Below, piece after piece: positions 33,820 to 42,465 of a stretch of 64,000 nucleotides of DNA. Every line of letters begins with the position of its first letter. The first letter of the stretch is position 1. Below the pieces are notes generated by a model. That model was not told the origin of the DNA and made no database searches. It saw only the letters and a program-made list of their open reading frames with translations. Both the position numbers and the translations under genes were made by a program. Source of the DNA: JAVVHE01 sp038238915 (GTDB lineage: Bacteria > Pseudomonadota > Alphaproteobacteria > Sphingomonadales > Sphingomonadaceae); assembly GCA_038238915.1 (NCBI GenBank), contig JBBSFH010000012.1, positions 1 through 64,000 on the forward strand, given 5' to 3'.

Positions 33820-34259
33820 AGCACGGCCTCTTCGTCGGGGGTTGGCGTAAAGGTTGCACGAAACAAGTCGTTCTCGGCCTGGCGCTGATTGAGCGCGACC
33901 GTCGGGTGCGATGACACGGCGGGCGGGGACGGCCCGGCATCTGGTGCAAGATAAAGCGCGCCCGCGATCGACGCGGCGAGCGCCGCACCCAGCAGCGGCC
34001 TCCACAGGCGCGATCGGCCGGTCTCGGCAGCGGGCAGCGCCGCAGTGGCGCGGGCAATCGCGCGCTCGATATCCAGATCGACCGGAACCTGCGCCCACAC
34101 CGCGAGCGCACGATCGAGCCGTGCCGCGCGCGCGCACTCGGCGGCAAGTCCAGCGTCGCGCGCGAGCCACGTCACGCACTGCGCGCGCTCGGCGACGGGC
34201 CAGCGTGCCGGGTCCGCTCCATAGGCAGCCAGGATTTCGGCGGCGCGTTCAGCGGTCAT
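33816..34259 (-). CDS. anti-sigma factor, single-pass membrane
   Basis: The product of about 147 residues has a cytoplasmic N-terminal part (TAERAAEILAAYGADPARWP), one membrane helix (LWRPLLGAALAASIAGALYL, about residues 85-104) and a short periplasmic tail. Position and shape match an anti-sigma factor for the ECF sigma gene, whose 3' end it overlaps by about 10-17 bp. Three consecutive ATG codons (34265, 34262, 34259) make the exact start uncertain. No zinc-binding HxxxCxxC motif is present, so it is not a ZAS-type anti-sigma. Confidence 0.7.
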   Translation of the reverse strand: MTAERAAEILAAYGADPARWPVAERAQCVTWLARDAGLAAECARAARLDRALAVWAQVPVDLDIERAIARATAALPAAETGRSRLWRPLLGAALAASIAGALYLAPDAGPSPPAVSSHPTVALNQRQAENDLFRATFTPTPDEEAVL

Positions 34260-34827
34260 CATCATAGTCCATATCATGCAATATACGCGCCAATTCAGTT
34301 CGCGCCCTCGCCAATAGTCCCTCGATCGCCTTGGGAGTCGTTTCGAGGGCGTCCGCGACTTCGGCGGTAGTTGCGTCTTCGCCGTAGAAGAGCGTGATCG
34401 CGGCGCGCTGGCGCGGATTCAGCCTTGCCACCGCGCGCGTCACCCGCGCAGCCTCGTCGGCGGCTTCGAGCAGATCGTCGGCGCGCGGGTCGGCCGAGGG
34501 CTGTTCGGCGATCTCGTCTAGCGGCGTGACCAGACGGATCGTGCGGCGGCGATCGAGGCAGGCGTTGGCGACGAGGCGGTTGAACCACGGTTCCAGCCGC
34601 CCGCGCGATGGATCGAACTGTGCAGCCTTGCGCCACAGATTGATGAAGGCGGACTGCACCGCATCCTCGGCATCGGGGCCATTGCCAAGCACCCGCGCCG
34701 CGATCCGCGCCGCGGTCCCATGCATCCGCCGCGCCAGCGTCTCGAACGCGCCCCCGTCGCCGTCGGCCACGCGCCGCATCAGCGCCGCATTGGGATCGAG
34801 TTCGTCACGCGGCGTGATGGCAAGCAT
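34249..34827 (-). CDS. ECF-family RNA polymerase sigma factor
   Basis: This 192-residue protein has sigma region 2 (FETLARRMHGTAARIAARVL; DAEDAVQSAFINLWRKA, about residues 50-68) and region 4 (ARLNPRQRAAITLFYGEDAT; EVADALETTPKAIEGLLARA, about 155-174). Region 3 is absent, as in ECF factors. Its anti-sigma and a periplasmic Spy-like gene follow in overlapping order, giving a compact envelope-signal module. The regulon is unknown. Confidence 0.92.
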   Translation of the reverse strand: MLAITPRDELDPNAALMRRVADGDGGAFETLARRMHGTAARIAARVLGNGPDAEDAVQSAFINLWRKAAQFDPSRGRLEPWFNRLVANACLDRRRTIRLVTPLDEIAEQPSADPRADDLLEAADEAARVTRAVARLNPRQRAAITLFYGEDATTAEVADALETTPKAIEGLLARARTELARILHDMDYDDDR

Positions 34828-34875
34828 TCCCCGGTGCTTACGCGGAACGGGGCCGATGACCCCCGCGCGCGCAGC

Positions 34876-35814
34876 CTATCCCAATGTGTCCGCATCGGCC
34901 AATCTTCGTGCACTGCGCGTGTGCTCATCGGCGAGCGCGACAATCGTGCGCGCGTGGCGGCGGGCGATTGCCATCCGGTCCGCGCCGTAGCCACCGCCGA
35001 GCATGCTCGTGAGCGGTACGCCGCGCACCGCAGCCTCGCGCATGACGAAGCGGTCGCGCGCTTCGAGCCCCGCATCGCTCAACGCGAGGCGACCAAGCTT
35101 GTCCTCTGCGTGCGGATCGACCCCCGCCTGGTAGAGGATCAGATCGGGGCGGAACGCATCGAGGATCGGCGGCAGTTCGGCCGCGAGCGTGGCGAGGTAT
35201 GCGGGATCCCCCATGCCGTCGGGCAACGGCACGTCATGGTCCGAAATCGCCTTGCGCGCCGGGAAGTTCTTGCTCGCGTGCATCGAGAAGGTGAAGGCTC
35301 GCGGTTCGTCGGCGAGCAGCGTGGCGGTGCCATCGCCCTGGTGGACATCGAGATCGACGATCAGGATTCGCCGCGCGTCACCCTCCGCGAGCAGGCGCGT
35401 CGCCGCGATGGCCAGATCGTTCAGCACGCAGTAGCCAGCCCCGCTATCGTGGAGCGCATGATGCGATCCGCCCGCGCCGTTCGCGGCGTAGCCGCGCGCG
35501 AGGGCGAGGCGCGCCGCCGCCCACGTCCCGCCTGCCGACAGCACCGACCGGCGCGCGACGCGCGGGGTGACCGGGAAACCGATGCGGCGTTCGATTGCCG
35601 GATCGACCGAGGCACTTAGTACCGCGTCGACATACGGTGAAGCGTGAACCGCCGCGATCCATTCGCGCGGCATCGGTTCGGGGGTATGTCCCTCGATAAC
35701 CGCACCGAGCTCCGCGAGCGCTTCGAGGAGCAGGCGGTATTTGCTCATCGGAAAGCTGTGGTCCGCCGGGAGTTCGGCGACGTAATCGGGGTGATGGACG
35801 AGTGGGACGGGCAT
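34876..35814 (-). CDS. histone-deacetylase-family zinc hydrolase
   Basis: Bacterial members deacetylate acetoin-utilisation proteins, polyamines or other acetylated amines. The 312-residue product has the catalytic His pair in GGSHHALHDSGAGYCVLND (about residues 118-136) and the zinc ligands in VDLDVHQGDGT (about 154-164). Further blocks are DLILYQAGVDPHAEDKLG and TSMLGGGYG near the C-terminus. The ATG at 35814 matches the family start. The substrate cannot be inferred. Confidence 0.9.
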   Translation of the reverse strand: MPVPLVHHPDYVAELPADHSFPMSKYRLLLEALAELGAVIEGHTPEPMPREWIAAVHASPYVDAVLSASVDPAIERRIGFPVTPRVARRSVLSAGGTWAAARLALARGYAANGAGGSHHALHDSGAGYCVLNDLAIAATRLLAEGDARRILIVDLDVHQGDGTATLLADEPRAFTFSMHASKNFPARKAISDHDVPLPDGMGDPAYLATLAAELPPILDAFRPDLILYQAGVDPHAEDKLGRLALSDAGLEARDRFVMREAAVRGVPLTSMLGGGYGADRMAIARRHARTIVALADEHTRSARRLADADTLG

Positions 35815-35896
35815 CGGCGCGAAATAGGTGCGCGGCTTGTGCGGCGCGAGCGATCGAGGTAGCCGTGTTGCTTGTGTAAGACGCAAGGCGGGGCAA

Positions 35897-37147
35897 ATGC
35901 GACGGATCGGGTGGCTGGTGCTGGGGTTGGGGCTATTCGCGGCGGTCGGCGCGCACGCTGCGCCCTTCGATCCCGAGGCGGCGACGCGCGCCTATCTCAC
36001 CACGGTCAACGGTGCCGCCCGCGCGCGCTCGGACGCCTATTTCGAGGGTGGATACTGGCTGATCCTGTGGGGCGCGCTGCTGACGATCGCGGTCAACCTG
36101 ATACTGCTGCAGACGGGCGTGATCGTGCGACTGGGCGCGTGGGCGGGGCGGAGGCGGCAGAGCCTTGCCGGGCGCGCGCTGTTCTTCGTGACGGTCTACG
36201 GGTTGATCGTGAGCGTGCTGACGCTGCCCTATTTGCTGTGGACCGATTTCTACCGCGAGGCGGAGTATGGGCTCAACAACCAGACGCTCGCGCACTGGTT
36301 CGGGGATTTCGCAACGCAGTCGCTGGTCAGCGCGATTCTGCAGCCGTTGCTGCTGATCCCGATCCTGCTGCTGGTGAGGCGCGCGCCCAAGACATGGTGG
36401 ATGTGGGGCACGGCGGTGGTGATCCTGGGCTTCGTGGTCACCGGCGCGATCGCGCCGGTGGTGATCGAGCCGCTGTTCAACCGCTACGTACCCCTGACGC
36501 AGGAGCCGCTGCGCGGGGAGCTGCTATCGTTGGCGCGCGCGAACGGCGTGCCCGCGAGCCAGATTTTCGTGGTGGACGCTTCCAGGCAGACCAAGAAAAT
36601 CTCCGCCAACGTCGCAGGGATCGGCGGCACCGCGCGCGTGGCGCTGAACGACAACCTGCTGGCAACGCATGACGACGACATGGCCCGATCGATCATGGGG
36701 CACGAGATGGGCCATTATCTGTTAGGCCACACGTGGCGGCTGCTCTCGGGCTTCGGCCTGCTTGCGCTCTCGGCGTTCCTGCTGCTGCAGTGGACGGTGC
36801 CGCGCCTGCTCGCGCGCTACGGTGCGCGGTGGGGCGTCAGCGCGATGTGGGAGCCCGGCGTGATCGCGGTCGCCTTGATCGTCTTGGCGCTGTTCGGCCT
36901 CCTCGCCACCCCGCTCCAGAACACGCTGGTGCGCACCACCGAGGCGCAGGCGGACATCTTTGGCCTCAACGCCGCGCGCGCGCCCGATGGCTTCGCGCGC
37001 GGCGCGCTGGCGGTCTCGCAATATCGCAAGCTGGAGCCAACCGCGCTAGAGGAATGGGTGTTCTACGATCACCCCTCGGGGCGCAGCCGCATCGCGATGG
37101 CGATGCGCTGGAAGGCCGAGCATCTCGGCGAAGCGGACGTGCGCTAG
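35897..37147 (+). CDS. M48 membrane metalloprotease, Ste24-like
   Basis: This is a multi-pass membrane protease of 416 residues with a signal-like N-terminus and about six helices. The zinc site is IMGHEMGHYLLGH (near residue 265) and the third ligand Glu lies in TTEAQADIFGLNAA. The family (CAAX prenyl protease 1 / Ste24) clears misfolded membrane proteins in bacteria. The ATG at 35897 begins the hydrophobic N-terminus. Its TAG stop and the TAG of convergent phaZ share a CTAG palindrome, so the two genes overlap by 4 bp. Confidence 0.9.
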   Translation: MRRIGWLVLGLGLFAAVGAHAAPFDPEAATRAYLTTVNGAARARSDAYFEGGYWLILWGALLTIAVNLILLQTGVIVRLGAWAGRRRQSLAGRALFFVTVYGLIVSVLTLPYLLWTDFYREAEYGLNNQTLAHWFGDFATQSLVSAILQPLLLIPILLLVRRAPKTWWMWGTAVVILGFVVTGAIAPVVIEPLFNRYVPLTQEPLRGELLSLARANGVPASQIFVVDASRQTKKISANVAGIGGTARVALNDNLLATHDDDMARSIMGHEMGHYLLGHTWRLLSGFGLLALSAFLLLQWTVPRLLARYGARWGVSAMWEPGVIAVALIVLALFGLLATPLQNTLVRTTEAQADIFGLNAARAPDGFARGALAVSQYRKLEPTALEEWVFYDHPSGRSRIAMAMRWKAEHLGEADVR

Positions 37148-38412
37148 CCCAAGTCGGCGCCCGCGTCCGCCATCGCCTGCGGCAGGCGGGCGGGCGCGGT
37201 GTCCCAGCGCGCGATCCAGTCCTCCACCACCGGCGCGATCTGGCCGCGCCAGCGGCTGCCGTTGAAGATGCCGTAGTGCCCGGCACCCTCGGCCATGTAA
37301 TAGCGCTTCTGCGTCGCGGGCAGGTTTACCGCCATGTCGAGGCCCGCCTTCGTCTGGCCGAGACCCGAAATATCGTCGTGCTCGCCCTCGATCGCGAGGA
37401 GAGGCGTTGTAATCGCGGCGGGATCGACGCGAACGCCGCGGTGCGTAAGCTCCCCCTTGGGCAGGAGGTGCCGCTGGAAGACCACATCCACGGTCTGCAG
37501 GTAAAATGCCGCGTCCAGATCGGCGACCGACCGGTATTCCTCGTAGAACTTCTTCGTGGCGTCAGCGCCTTCATCGTCGCCGTCGGCGATATCCCTAAAC
37601 ATGGACCAGTGACTCTGGATGTGATTGCCGAGATTCATTGAAAGAAAGCCCGCGAGCTGCACCCATCCCGGATAGACCTTGCGTCCTGCTCCGGGGTAGC
37701 CGATCGGCACCTTCATGATCACCGTCTTCTGGAACCAGCTGAACGGCCGCTCGGTCGCCACGTCGTTGACCTGCGTAGGTGCCTTCGAGGGATCGATCGG
37801 TCCACCCATCAGCGTGGCCGACGCCGGCGTACACGGATGCTTCGCCGCCGCCATCAGCGCCAATGCGGCATAGACCGGCACCGCAGGCTGGCAGACCGCG
37901 ATCACATGCGTCCCCGGACCCATCGTCTCGAGAAAGCCCGTGACGTAATCGACATAATCATCGAAATCGAAGACGCCTTCGCTGAGTGGCACCATCTTCG
38001 CGTCCGCCCAATCGGTGATGTGGACATCGTGCGCGGGCAACATCCGCTCGACCGTGCCGCGCAGCAACGTGGCGAAGTGGCCCGACATCGGCGCGACGAT
38101 CAGCAGTTTGGGATCGCCCTCGCGCCCCGCACGACGGAAGCGCAGCAGGCGACCGAACGGGCGCGTCTCGACAATCTCCTCGGTTACCGCGACCTCGCGA
38201 TCGCCGATCCGTGTCGTTTCCAGACCAAACGCGGGTTTTCCATAGGGTGCGGCCGCGTGAGCGAACACTTCGAGCGCACTCGCGGCGAGCGGCCCCGCGC
38301 CTGTATAGGCCAGCGGATTGTACGGGTTGTTGAGCCAGTTCGCCCCGACCGTCGCCGCCACGCTCGCCGCATCGAAGAAGCTGCGCTGCATCTGATAGCT
38401 GTCGTAGAGCAA
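37144..38412 (-). CDS. phaZ: intracellular polyhydroxybutyrate depolymerase
   Basis: PhaZ mobilises stored poly-3-hydroxybutyrate to 3-hydroxybutyrate. The 422-residue protein begins MLYDSYQMQRSFFDAA and contains KLLIVAPMSGHFATLLRGTV (about 104-123). The nucleophile region HVIAVCQPAVPVYAAL (about 168-183) has Cys in place of Ser, as in Ralstonia PhaZ, and IEGEHDDISGLGQT carries the acid residue. Divergent from bdhA, the next enzyme in the same pathway, with 108 bp between. Confidence 0.93.
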   Translation of the reverse strand: MLYDSYQMQRSFFDAASVAATVGANWLNNPYNPLAYTGAGPLAASALEVFAHAAAPYGKPAFGLETTRIGDREVAVTEEIVETRPFGRLLRFRRAGREGDPKLLIVAPMSGHFATLLRGTVERMLPAHDVHITDWADAKMVPLSEGVFDFDDYVDYVTGFLETMGPGTHVIAVCQPAVPVYAALALMAAAKHPCTPASATLMGGPIDPSKAPTQVNDVATERPFSWFQKTVIMKVPIGYPGAGRKVYPGWVQLAGFLSMNLGNHIQSHWSMFRDIADGDDEGADATKKFYEEYRSVADLDAAFYLQTVDVVFQRHLLPKGELTHRGVRVDPAAITTPLLAIEGEHDDISGLGQTKAGLDMAVNLPATQKRYYMAEGAGHYGIFNGSRWRGQIAPVVEDWIARWDTAPARLPQAMADAGADLG

Positions 38413-38520
38413 AAAAGCCTCCTGGCGGGCAACGCGGGGAGCGTGCGACCCTGTGAAAGGTTGTGACGACCGGAGCGCGCTTCGTTAGAGCGCGCACTAT
38501 CCCCCAACGCAGGAGTTCAT

Positions 38521-39312
38521 ATGGCGGACGCGACATTCAAAGGAAAGGTGGCTGCGGTCACCGGCTCCACGAGCGGCATCGGCCTCGAAATCGCCGAGGA
38601 ATTCGCCAAGGCGGGTGCGGACATCGCCATCAACGGCTTCGGCAAGCCCGAGGATATCCAGGCCGAAGTGACACGGCTGCGCGGGCTGGGCGGGCGCGTG
38701 GAGTATTTCGGTTCGGACATGAGCAAGGGCGATCAGGCGGAGGATTTCATCCGCCAGACGATCGCCAAGCTCGGCCGCTGCGACATCTTGGTCAACAATG
38801 CGGGCGTCCAGCACGTGGAGCCGATCGAGACGTTCCCTTCGGAGCAGTGGGACAAGATCATCGCCATCAACCTGTCCGCCGCGTTTCACACGATCAAGGC
38901 GGCGATCCCGAGCATGAAGGCGAACGGCTTCGGGCGGATCATCAACATCGCCTCGGCGCATGGCCTCGTCGCCTCCCCGTTCAAATCCGCCTATGTATCG
39001 GCCAAGCATGGGCTGCTGGGGCTGACCAAGACGGCGGCGCTGGAATTGGCCGAGACATCGATCACCGCTAACAGCGTCTGCCCCGGCTTCGTGAAAACCC
39101 CGCTCGTCGAAGGCCAGATCGCCGATCAGGCGAAGGCCAACAACATGAGCGCCGACGAGGTGGTGCAGAAGATCATTCTCGCCAGTCAGCCCACGCACCG
39201 CTTCGTCGAAACGAGCGAGATCGCGGGGACGGTGCTGTTCCTCGCGGGTCCATTCGCGGCGAACATCACCGGTGCCGCGATCTCGGTGGATGGCGGCTGG
39301 ACGGCGCGGTAG
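38521..39312 (+). CDS. bdhA: 3-hydroxybutyrate dehydrogenase
   Basis: BdhA oxidises 3-hydroxybutyrate to acetoacetate with NAD. The 263-residue SDR protein shows the cofactor site AAVTGSTSGIGLEIAEEFA, NNAGVQHVEPIETFP (about 91-105), the catalytic Ser and YxxxK in INIASAHGLVASPFKSAYVS and AKHG, and the substrate-type block QPTHRFVETSEIAGTVLFLA. Beside divergent phaZ it completes the breakdown of stored PHB. A hairpin terminator follows at 39372. Confidence 0.92.
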   Translation: MADATFKGKVAAVTGSTSGIGLEIAEEFAKAGADIAINGFGKPEDIQAEVTRLRGLGGRVEYFGSDMSKGDQAEDFIRQTIAKLGRCDILVNNAGVQHVEPIETFPSEQWDKIIAINLSAAFHTIKAAIPSMKANGFGRIINIASAHGLVASPFKSAYVSAKHGLLGLTKTAALELAETSITANSVCPGFVKTPLVEGQIADQAKANNMSADEVVQKIILASQPTHRFVETSEIAGTVLFLAGPFAANITGAAISVDGGWTAR

Positions 39313-39371
39313 AAAATATCCGCGCGGCTCTATTGTATGGCTCCGCCCGGCGGCATACACCTGCGATGCAC

Positions 39372-39400
39372 GGCCACCCCTCCCCCGGGGTGGCCCTTTT
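39372..39400 (+). terminator. hairpin between bdhA and trcR
   Basis: GGCCACCCC (39372-39380) and GGGGTGGCC (39387-39395) form a perfect 9-bp stem with a 6-nt loop followed by CTTTT. It ends bdhA transcription. It also lies only 19 bp before the trcR ATG, so if trcR is transcribed through it, it could attenuate that gene. Confidence 0.7.
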
Positions 39401-39418
39401 CATATGCGGGAGGCCCGG

Positions 39419-40132
39419 ATGGCCCAGACACACCCTCTGATGGCGCACGCGACCGCCGCGTGGCTCGTCGATCACTCAAGTCTCACCTTCGAGCAGATCG
39501 CCGAATTCGTCGGTCTGCACATCCTCGAAATCCAGGCGATTGCCGACGATACCGCCGCGACAAAACTTACTGGGCGCGATCCGATCGCGTCGGGCGATCT
39601 GACGCAGGACGAGATCGACAAGGGCCAGACGAACCCCGAGTATCGGCTGAAGCTCCTGAAGGGCCCCGAGCAGCAGACGCGAACCAAGGGCCCGCGATAC
39701 ACGCCATTGTCCAAGCGGATCGAGAAGCCCGACGGGATCGCGTGGATCGTGCGCAACCATCCCGAGATCACCGACAACCAGATCGTCAAATTGATCGGCA
39801 CCACCAAGACGACCATCGGAGCGCTGCGCGACCGGAGCCATTGGAACTACGCCAACATCGTCCCCAAAGACCCGGTGACGCTGGGGCTGTGTTCGCAGCG
39901 CGAACTCGATGCGCTGGTGGCGGCGGCGTCCAAGGACAAGGTTGCGGTGACCGATGCGAGTCTCGACGATGAGCGCGCGGCGCTGATCGGTCAGCTTCGC
40001 GCCGAGCGTGAAGCCGCGATCGCCGCCGCCGAGGCCGCTGCCGAGGCGGCGCTGGCCGAACCTGCCGAGCCGCAAACCGGCGTATCGGCCGAGCGTGCGG
40101 CGGCAGACGCGGCGCTGTTCGGGAGGCGCTAG
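39419..40132 (+). CDS. trcR: DUF1013 transcription factor TrcR
   Basis: TrcR is an alphaproteobacterial DUF1013 protein that in Caulobacter tracks with RNA polymerase and controls cell-cycle genes. The 237-residue product has the family start TAAWLVDHSSLTFEQIAEFV and DLTQDEIDKGQTNPEYRL. A second helix-turn-helix-like block reads IAWIVRNHPEITDNQIVKLI with GTTKTTIGALRDRSHWN, and the tail is a long Ala/Glu coiled coil. The ATG at 39419 has a strong GGGAGG site. The hairpin just upstream may influence expression. Confidence 0.87.
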   Translation: MAQTHPLMAHATAAWLVDHSSLTFEQIAEFVGLHILEIQAIADDTAATKLTGRDPIASGDLTQDEIDKGQTNPEYRLKLLKGPEQQTRTKGPRYTPLSKRIEKPDGIAWIVRNHPEITDNQIVKLIGTTKTTIGALRDRSHWNYANIVPKDPVTLGLCSQRELDALVAAASKDKVAVTDASLDDERAALIGQLRAEREAAIAAAEAAAEAALAEPAEPQTGVSAERAAADAALFGRR

Positions 40133-40183
40133 ACAACCGCCGTCTTGACCCTCCCCGCGCCCCCGTCCAAAACCACAGCGTAA

Positions 40184-40417
40184 ATGACCGCGCCCGCCGA
40201 TCTCAGCTTCGAAGCCGCGCTGGCAGAGCTCGAGACGATCGTGCGCAAGCTCGAGACGGGGGAGGCCGCGCTGGAAGAATCGATCACGCTTTACGAACAG
40301 GGTCAGGCCCTGAAACAGGTGTGCGAAGCCAAGCTCGCGCACGCGCAGGCGCGGATCGAGCGCATTCGCGTGGGTGAGGACGGGCAGGCGGCGGGCACCG
40401 CCCCGTTCGACGCTTGA
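40184..40417 (+). CDS. xseB: exodeoxyribonuclease VII small subunit
   Basis: XseB is the small helical subunit of exonuclease VII. The 77-residue product matches the family: LSFEAALAELETIVRKLETG, then ALEESITLYEQGQALKQVCE. It is followed by ispA in a TTGA overlap, the classic xseB-ispA arrangement. Confidence 0.93.
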   Translation: MTAPADLSFEAALAELETIVRKLETGEAALEESITLYEQGQALKQVCEAKLAHAQARIERIRVGEDGQAAGTAPFDA

Positions 40418-41331
40418 GCGTGGCAGCGGTGGCCGTGCTCGGCTCGATCAGCCTCAAGCCCGCGCTGGACGCGATCGGTCAGGCGATCGATCATCGTTTC
40501 GAGCGGTTGCTTGCCGTCCCGCCCGATCCGCGCGCGCGGCTGTACGAGGCGATGCGCCATGCCGCGATCGGTGGCGGCAAGCGGATGCGGCCGCTGCTGG
40601 TGGTCGCGGCGTGCGAACTGTTCAACGTGGACCGCGAGCGCGCGCTGCGCGTTGGATTGGCGATCGAGTGCATCCACGTCTATTCGCTGATCCACGACGA
40701 TCTGCCGTGCATGGACGATGACGATCTGCGGCGCGGCAAGCCCACGGTCCATATCGCTTTCGACGAGGCGACTGCGGTGCTCGCGGGCGATGCGCTCCAC
40801 GCGCTGGCGTTCGAGGTGATTGCCGATCACGCCACGCACGAAGACCCGTTCGTCCGCGCCGAACTCGTGTGCGAACTCGCGCGCGCGTCGGGCCCGAGCG
40901 GGATGGCGGGCGGACAGATGATGGATCTGGTCGCCGAGAGCGAGCCGTTCGATCTACCGACCACCACGCGGCTACAGCAGTTGAAGACGGGTGCGCTGAT
41001 CGGCTTTTGCCTCGAAGCCGGCGGCATCATGGGCAAGGCTTCGGCCGACATCCGCACCAAATTGCGCGGCTACGCGCGCGATCTGGGCCTCGCGTTCCAG
41101 ATTGCGGACGATCTGCTCGACATCGAGGGCGATCCCGAGCTCGCGGGAAAGACGCTGCGCAAGGACAATGACGCGGGGAAGGCCACCTTCGCCTCGCTGC
41201 TGGGTGTGGACCGCGCGAGGAAGCAGGCCGAGATGCTGATCGACCAGGCGATCGGGCATTTGCACCCGTTCGGGGCGGAGGCCGATTTGCTGCGGGCGAT
41301 CGCGAGGTTTGCGATCGAGCGGGATCGGTAA
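40414..41331 (+). CDS. ispA: farnesyl/geranyl diphosphate synthase
   Basis: IspA condenses isopentenyl units to farnesyl diphosphate for quinones, undecaprenyl carriers and carotenoids. The 305-residue protein carries the first Asp-rich motif in SLIHDDLPCMDDDDLRRGKP (about 88-107), GGQMMDL, and the second motif QIADDLLDIEGD (about 229-240). The TTG overlaps the xseB stop; a GTG at 40420 is an alternative. dxs, which normally follows, is replaced by a toxin-antitoxin-like pair. Confidence 0.93.
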   Translation: MSVAAVAVLGSISLKPALDAIGQAIDHRFERLLAVPPDPRARLYEAMRHAAIGGGKRMRPLLVVAACELFNVDRERALRVGLAIECIHVYSLIHDDLPCMDDDDLRRGKPTVHIAFDEATAVLAGDALHALAFEVIADHATHEDPFVRAELVCELARASGPSGMAGGQMMDLVAESEPFDLPTTTRLQQLKTGALIGFCLEAGGIMGKASADIRTKLRGYARDLGLAFQIADDLLDIEGDPELAGKTLRKDNDAGKATFASLLGVDRARKQAEMLIDQAIGHLHPFGAEADLLRAIARFAIERDR

Positions 41332-41345
41332 TACGAACGCGCGGT

Positions 41346-42062
41346 ATGCCAACCCGACCGCAGCCTATCACCGACAGCGCCTTCGGCGTGGGTGTTTATT
41401 CGCTCAGGGAAGCTGGCAATCTGCTCGCTGTTGATCCGATCACCATCAAACGATGGGTGGGTGGCTATGAGTATGATCATCATGGTCCGCGCAAATCGCA
41501 GCCACCTGTCTGGACGCCGCAATATGCTATCGACGAGGACGAAATTCTTTTGGGGTTCCGCGATCTGATGGAGGCGCGTGTTGTTCGCTCGCTGAGGTCG
41601 CTGGGGATCGGGCTGCCATACATCCGCGAGTTTGTAGCACGTGCGACCGAAATTATTGGAGCAACACGTCCCTTTTCGACCAGTGCGTTCAGGTCTGACG
41701 GAAAGAACATTTTCTTAGAAGTTACAGAAGGTACCAACGAACCTCATCTAATCGATCCGGTACGGTGCCAGCATGTGTTTCGGACTATCGTTGCGCCGAC
41801 GTTTGTCGATCTGGAGTTCGATAACGACGCTGCCGCACGATGGTGGCCAACCGGCGGCAGGCGTACCGTTGTCATTGATCCCACCATGTCTTTCGGGCAG
41901 CCTATCGTTGCCGCTAACGGTATTCGGACGCGCATGGTCGTGGATGCCGTCAAGGCCGAAGGTTCGGTGGAGCGCGCAGCGCGTATCTACGATCTCAAAC
42001 CCAAGGCTGTACGAGACGCTCTCCATTTTGAGGCGACACAAGGTTATCAGTTGGCTGCGTGA
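41346..42062 (+). CDS. MerR-like/DUF433 antitoxin-type protein
   Basis: The 238-residue protein has an N-terminal helix-turn-helix similar to MerR proteins (VYSLREAGNLLAVDPITIKRW, about residues 17-37). The C-terminal DUF433-type domain (RTRMVVDAVKAEGSVERAAR, YDLKPKAVRDALHFEAT) is found in antitoxins paired with PIN-like proteins. Its stop is overlapped by the next gene (GTGA). The DNA is noticeably less GC-rich than that of ispA and coaD on either side, suggesting acquisition. The antitoxin role is inferred from family and pairing. Confidence 0.7.
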   Translation: MPTRPQPITDSAFGVGVYSLREAGNLLAVDPITIKRWVGGYEYDHHGPRKSQPPVWTPQYAIDEDEILLGFRDLMEARVVRSLRSLGIGLPYIREFVARATEIIGATRPFSTSAFRSDGKNIFLEVTEGTNEPHLIDPVRCQHVFRTIVAPTFVDLEFDNDAAARWWPTGGRRTVVIDPTMSFGQPIVAANGIRTRMVVDAVKAEGSVERAARIYDLKPKAVRDALHFEATQGYQLAA

Positions 42063-42460
42063 AGCTGTTTATCGATCACAATTTACCTCCGGCGCTAGCC
42101 AGAGGTCTTCACATTCTTGTTCAACCCGACAATATGGTTGTGGCTCTGGTCGACAAGTTTGAAGGTCGGCACGGCATCAAAGACGAAGACTGGATCAAGG
42201 CGTTAGGTAACGAGGGAGGATGGGCAGTGCTATCCGGCGATACCAACATCGCGCGCAAAAAGCCGTCGCGCTCGCTCTTCCTTGCTGCTGGACTGGTGGG
42301 CTTTTTTCCGGTCCCGTCGGTTATGATGTTGCCCCTGACTAGAAAGGCTGCGCGCATTCTTGTGGTGTGGGACCGTATGGCGCGCATTGCCGGGGACGTT
42401 CGATCAGGCGTCTTTGAACTTACGCAAAAGGGCGAGAAGTTTGCCCAGATCGGGCGATAG
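42059..42460 (+). CDS. PIN-like (DUF5615/VapC45-type) toxin candidate
   Basis: This 133-residue protein begins KLFIDHNLPPALARGL, the Mut7-C/DUF5615-like PIN signature with an early Asp. GIKDEDWIKALGNEGGWAVL and SGDTNIARKKPSRS, with further acidic/polar residues expected in a PIN nuclease site, follow. Partnered with the overlapping DUF433 gene it forms a probable toxin-antitoxin module, the toxin being an RNase by analogy. The GTG start lies in the overlap, so the toxin is translated only with its partner. Confidence 0.65.
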   Translation: MKLFIDHNLPPALARGLHILVQPDNMVVALVDKFEGRHGIKDEDWIKALGNEGGWAVLSGDTNIARKKPSRSLFLAAGLVGFFPVPSVMMLPLTRKAARILVVWDRMARIAGDVRSGVFELTQKGEKFAQIGR

Positions 42461-42465
42461 CGCGC

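Noticed and set aside
41346..42460. Reading the two genes as a complete new defence system
   Set aside because: A toxin-antitoxin pair explains both proteins; no further effector or sensor gene accompanies them.
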